64,000 bases of DNA from Kangiella sp. TOML190 (GTDB lineage: Bacteria; Pseudomonadota; Gammaproteobacteria; Enterobacterales; Kangiellaceae). Positions 62,478-64,000 of the stretch are shown piece by piece. The first letter of the stretch is position 1. Every line of letters starts with the position of its first letter. The position numbers and the translations under genes were made by a program. The notes under the pieces were generated by a model. It was not told where the DNA came from and ran no database searches. It saw only the letters and a list, made by a program, of their open reading frames with translations. Location: assembly GCF_023706045.1 (NCBI RefSeq), contig NZ_BQYL01000001.1, forward strand, positions 2,028,001 through 2,092,000. The letters run 5' to 3'.

Positions 62478-64000
62478 TTACTTTTTAGCAGGAAGCGCAA
62501 AGGCAACGATATAATCGCCCCAATCTTTGGGGTTGTAGCGTGCGCCACCAGCAGTGGTCACGATATACTGACGTCCATCTTCACCAATGTAGGTCATGGG
62601 CGTCGACTGACCGCCAGTAGGCAAGCGACCTTCCCACAAGAGATCACCTTTGGTAACGTCATAAGCGCGCAAGTAATAATCTTGAGTGCCGCTATGGAAC
62701 GCTAGCCCGCCCTTGGTGGTGATAACTCCGCCTAGTGCTGGCATACCAATGTAGAATGGTAAGCCTAATTGAGCACCTAAACCTGGGTAGGTCATATCCT
62801 CAGCTGTGCCTGCCGGATGTTGCCATACCAGCTCACCACTGACTAGATCCACTGCTGATACTGTACCCCAAGGTGGCTCTAAACAAGGGATCCCCAACGG
62901 CGACATAAAGTTAGTGATGTGGTGTGCGTAAGGCAGTCCAAACTGCGGCGAGAGCTCGCCGTGAGCATCACCCTGAAAGTTCGGATGGTCTTTCGTAAAT
63001 TGCTCGCGCGGAATTAGGTAAGTCACCACTGGCATGCGCATATCAGCAACCACCATCAAATTGTTGGCTTGATCAATACTGGTGCTACCCCAGTTCATGC
63101 CACCATTATTACCGGGATAAATGATCGACTTTTCAATGGATTGGGTAGTAAAGTCGCCATCGTAACGATAGGACTTGAATAAAATACGGCAGAGCATTTG
63201 ATCGATTGGCGTGCCGCCCCACATTCGCTTTTCGCTTAAATCTTCGCCACCAACAGCATGCATCTCAGTCGAAAAAGGCTGAGTTTCAGCATAGTATTCA
63301 CCTTCGACCGTGCCATCGCTGGCAGGAATTTTTTTCTGCTCTACCGCCTTGATGGGCTCGCCGGTTTCGCGATTTAAAACAAAAATTTGTCCGCGCTTAG
63401 TGGTTTGCACCAGAGCGGGGATCTGCCCACCCTTACCATCAGGAATTTCAGCTAAAGCAGGTTGTGACGGTAGATCAAAATCCCAAACGTCGTGATTAAC
63501 GGTATTAAAATGCCATACTTCTTTACCATTATTAAGATTTAAAGCGACCACGGATGAATTGTAGCCATCATCAAAATCACGCCTTTTGCCACCATAATAA
63601 TCTGGGGTCGCATTACCCAAAGGCAAATAGATCATATTCCGCTCTAAATCGAATGCCATCCCGCTCCACACATTGGGCGTTCCGCGAGTATAGGTTTCAC
63701 CCGCTGGTGGTAAATTATCAATAGCCGGATTGCCAAGATCCCACGCCCATAACTGCTGGCCAGTTCGAGCATCAAAAGCGCGAACTGCGCCTGAGGGTTC
63801 CCCCACCATCACATTATCAGCAATCCAAGAGCCAATAACGATTTTGTCGCCTGCAACAAAAGGCCCTGTTGTCGGCACCCAAAAACCATCTTTGACCTCG
63901 CCCATACCGACGGTTAAATCAATTTTCCCGTTATTACCGAAAGTTGGACACAAGCTGCCATCAGAAGTCTTTAGCGCATACATAGAGGCATCAATAGACG
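62478..64000 (-). CDS. PQQ-dependent membrane dehydrogenase, partial
   Basis: This is the C-terminal part (at least 507 residues) of a quinoprotein dehydrogenase of the glucose dehydrogenase (Gcd) / quinate dehydrogenase type. Propeller signatures are TRGTPNVWSGMAFD, NHDVWDFDLPSQP, TKRGQIFVLNRETGEP, WGGTPIDQMLCRI, NNGGMNWGS and the C-terminal GDYIVAFALP. The frame remains open through 64000 (residues SIDAS precede the first Met), so the N-terminal membrane domain lies outside the window. These enzymes oxidise a sugar or polyol in the periplasm and reduce ubiquinone. Glucose is the likeliest substrate by similarity to E. coli Gcd, but this is not certain. Confidence 0.9.
   Translation of the reverse strand, partial: SIDASMYALKTSDGSLCPTFGNNGKIDLTVGMGEVKDGFWVPTTGPFVAGDKIVIGSWIADNVMVGEPSGAVRAFDARTGQQLWAWDLGNPAIDNLPPAGETYTRGTPNVWSGMAFDLERNMIYLPLGNATPDYYGGKRRDFDDGYNSSVVALNLNNGKEVWHFNTVNHDVWDFDLPSQPALAEIPDGKGGQIPALVQTTKRGQIFVLNRETGEPIKAVEQKKIPASDGTVEGEYYAETQPFSTEMHAVGGEDLSEKRMWGGTPIDQMLCRILFKSYRYDGDFTTQSIEKSIIYPGNNGGMNWGSTSIDQANNLMVVADMRMPVVTYLIPREQFTKDHPNFQGDAHGELSPQFGLPYAHHITNFMSPLGIPCLEPPWGTVSAVDLVSGELVWQHPAGTAEDMTYPGLGAQLGLPFYIGMPALGGVITTKGGLAFHSGTQDYYLRAYDVTKGDLLWEGRLPTGGQSTPMTYIGEDGRQYIVTTAGGARYNPKDWGDYIVAFALPAKK

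Noticed and set aside
1-64000. CRISPR array, prophage, integron or toxin-antitoxin locus
   Set aside because: No regularly spaced repeats, phage structural genes, integrase or recognisable toxin-antitoxin pair were seen. The only multi-copy repeats are the short palindromes listed.

Overview
This window looks like an ordinary chromosomal stretch of a marine-type gammaproteobacterium. The evidence is the gene order (divergent gltA beside sdhCDAB-sucAB-sucCD, then tamAB, lpxK-ycaR-kdsB, ycgL-ycgN and rnd), a GC content that looks to be in the low-to-mid 40s by eye, and many Na+-coupled transporters. A relative of Kangiella/Aliikangiella would fit, but that is an inference from gene content and not a measurement. 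I see no prophage, transposase gene, CRISPR array or integron.

Layout. 1-5 kb: left-edge small lipoprotein and small charged protein, asnS, a DUF1289 protein, free-methionine-sulfoxide reductase, a VOC protein and a secreted amidohydrolase. 5-18 kb: tryptophan 2,3-dioxygenase, then the TCA block (gltA divergent from sdhCDAB, sucAB, sucCD). 18-26 kb: secreted M16 peptidase, DNA polymerase IV, AGCS symporter with a large insertion, a long acyl-CoA dehydrogenase and a kelch lipoprotein. 26.8-33.9 kb: a tight five-gene unit encoding an NSS symporter, an amidohydrolase lipoprotein, a second amidohydrolase that has lost its metal ligands, NhaC and an anchored transglutaminase. 34-39 kb: a candidate sigma-E-dependent small RNA, alpha/beta hydrolase, fadD, rnd, ycgL, ycgN and tRNA-Asp. 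39-49 kb: a signal-less periplasmic-binding-fold protein, then the envelope block exbB-exbD-msbA-lpxK-ycaR-kdsB-PTPase, DUF924, argS and lpxO. 49-64 kb: a methyltransferase, a CPA1 antiporter with an RCK domain, tamA-tamB, prc, an orphan 107-aa protein, glutaryl-CoA dehydrogenase, an SDR and the C-terminal part of a PQQ dehydrogenase that runs off the window.

How the genes work together. gltA, sdh and suc supply five of the eight TCA steps; the E3 subunit (lpd) is not here. kynA and gcdH belong to tryptophan/lysine breakdown that ends in acetyl-CoA. The lipid A/LPS genes (msbA, lpxK, kdsB, lpxO), the TamAB pathway and Prc together form a strong envelope-biogenesis theme. The candidate small RNA has a near-consensus sigma-E -35 element, which would tie it to envelope stress. 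The NSS-amidohydrolase-NhaC unit reads like periplasmic processing of an unknown compound followed by Na+-coupled uptake and Na+ export; this is inference.

The best candidates for something undescribed are the small RNA at about 34018-34142, the catalytic/non-catalytic amidohydrolase pair in its Na+ operon, the sdhC leader with a terminator-like hairpin and two tiny ORFs, and the 21-bp inverted repeat set against the kynA start codon.
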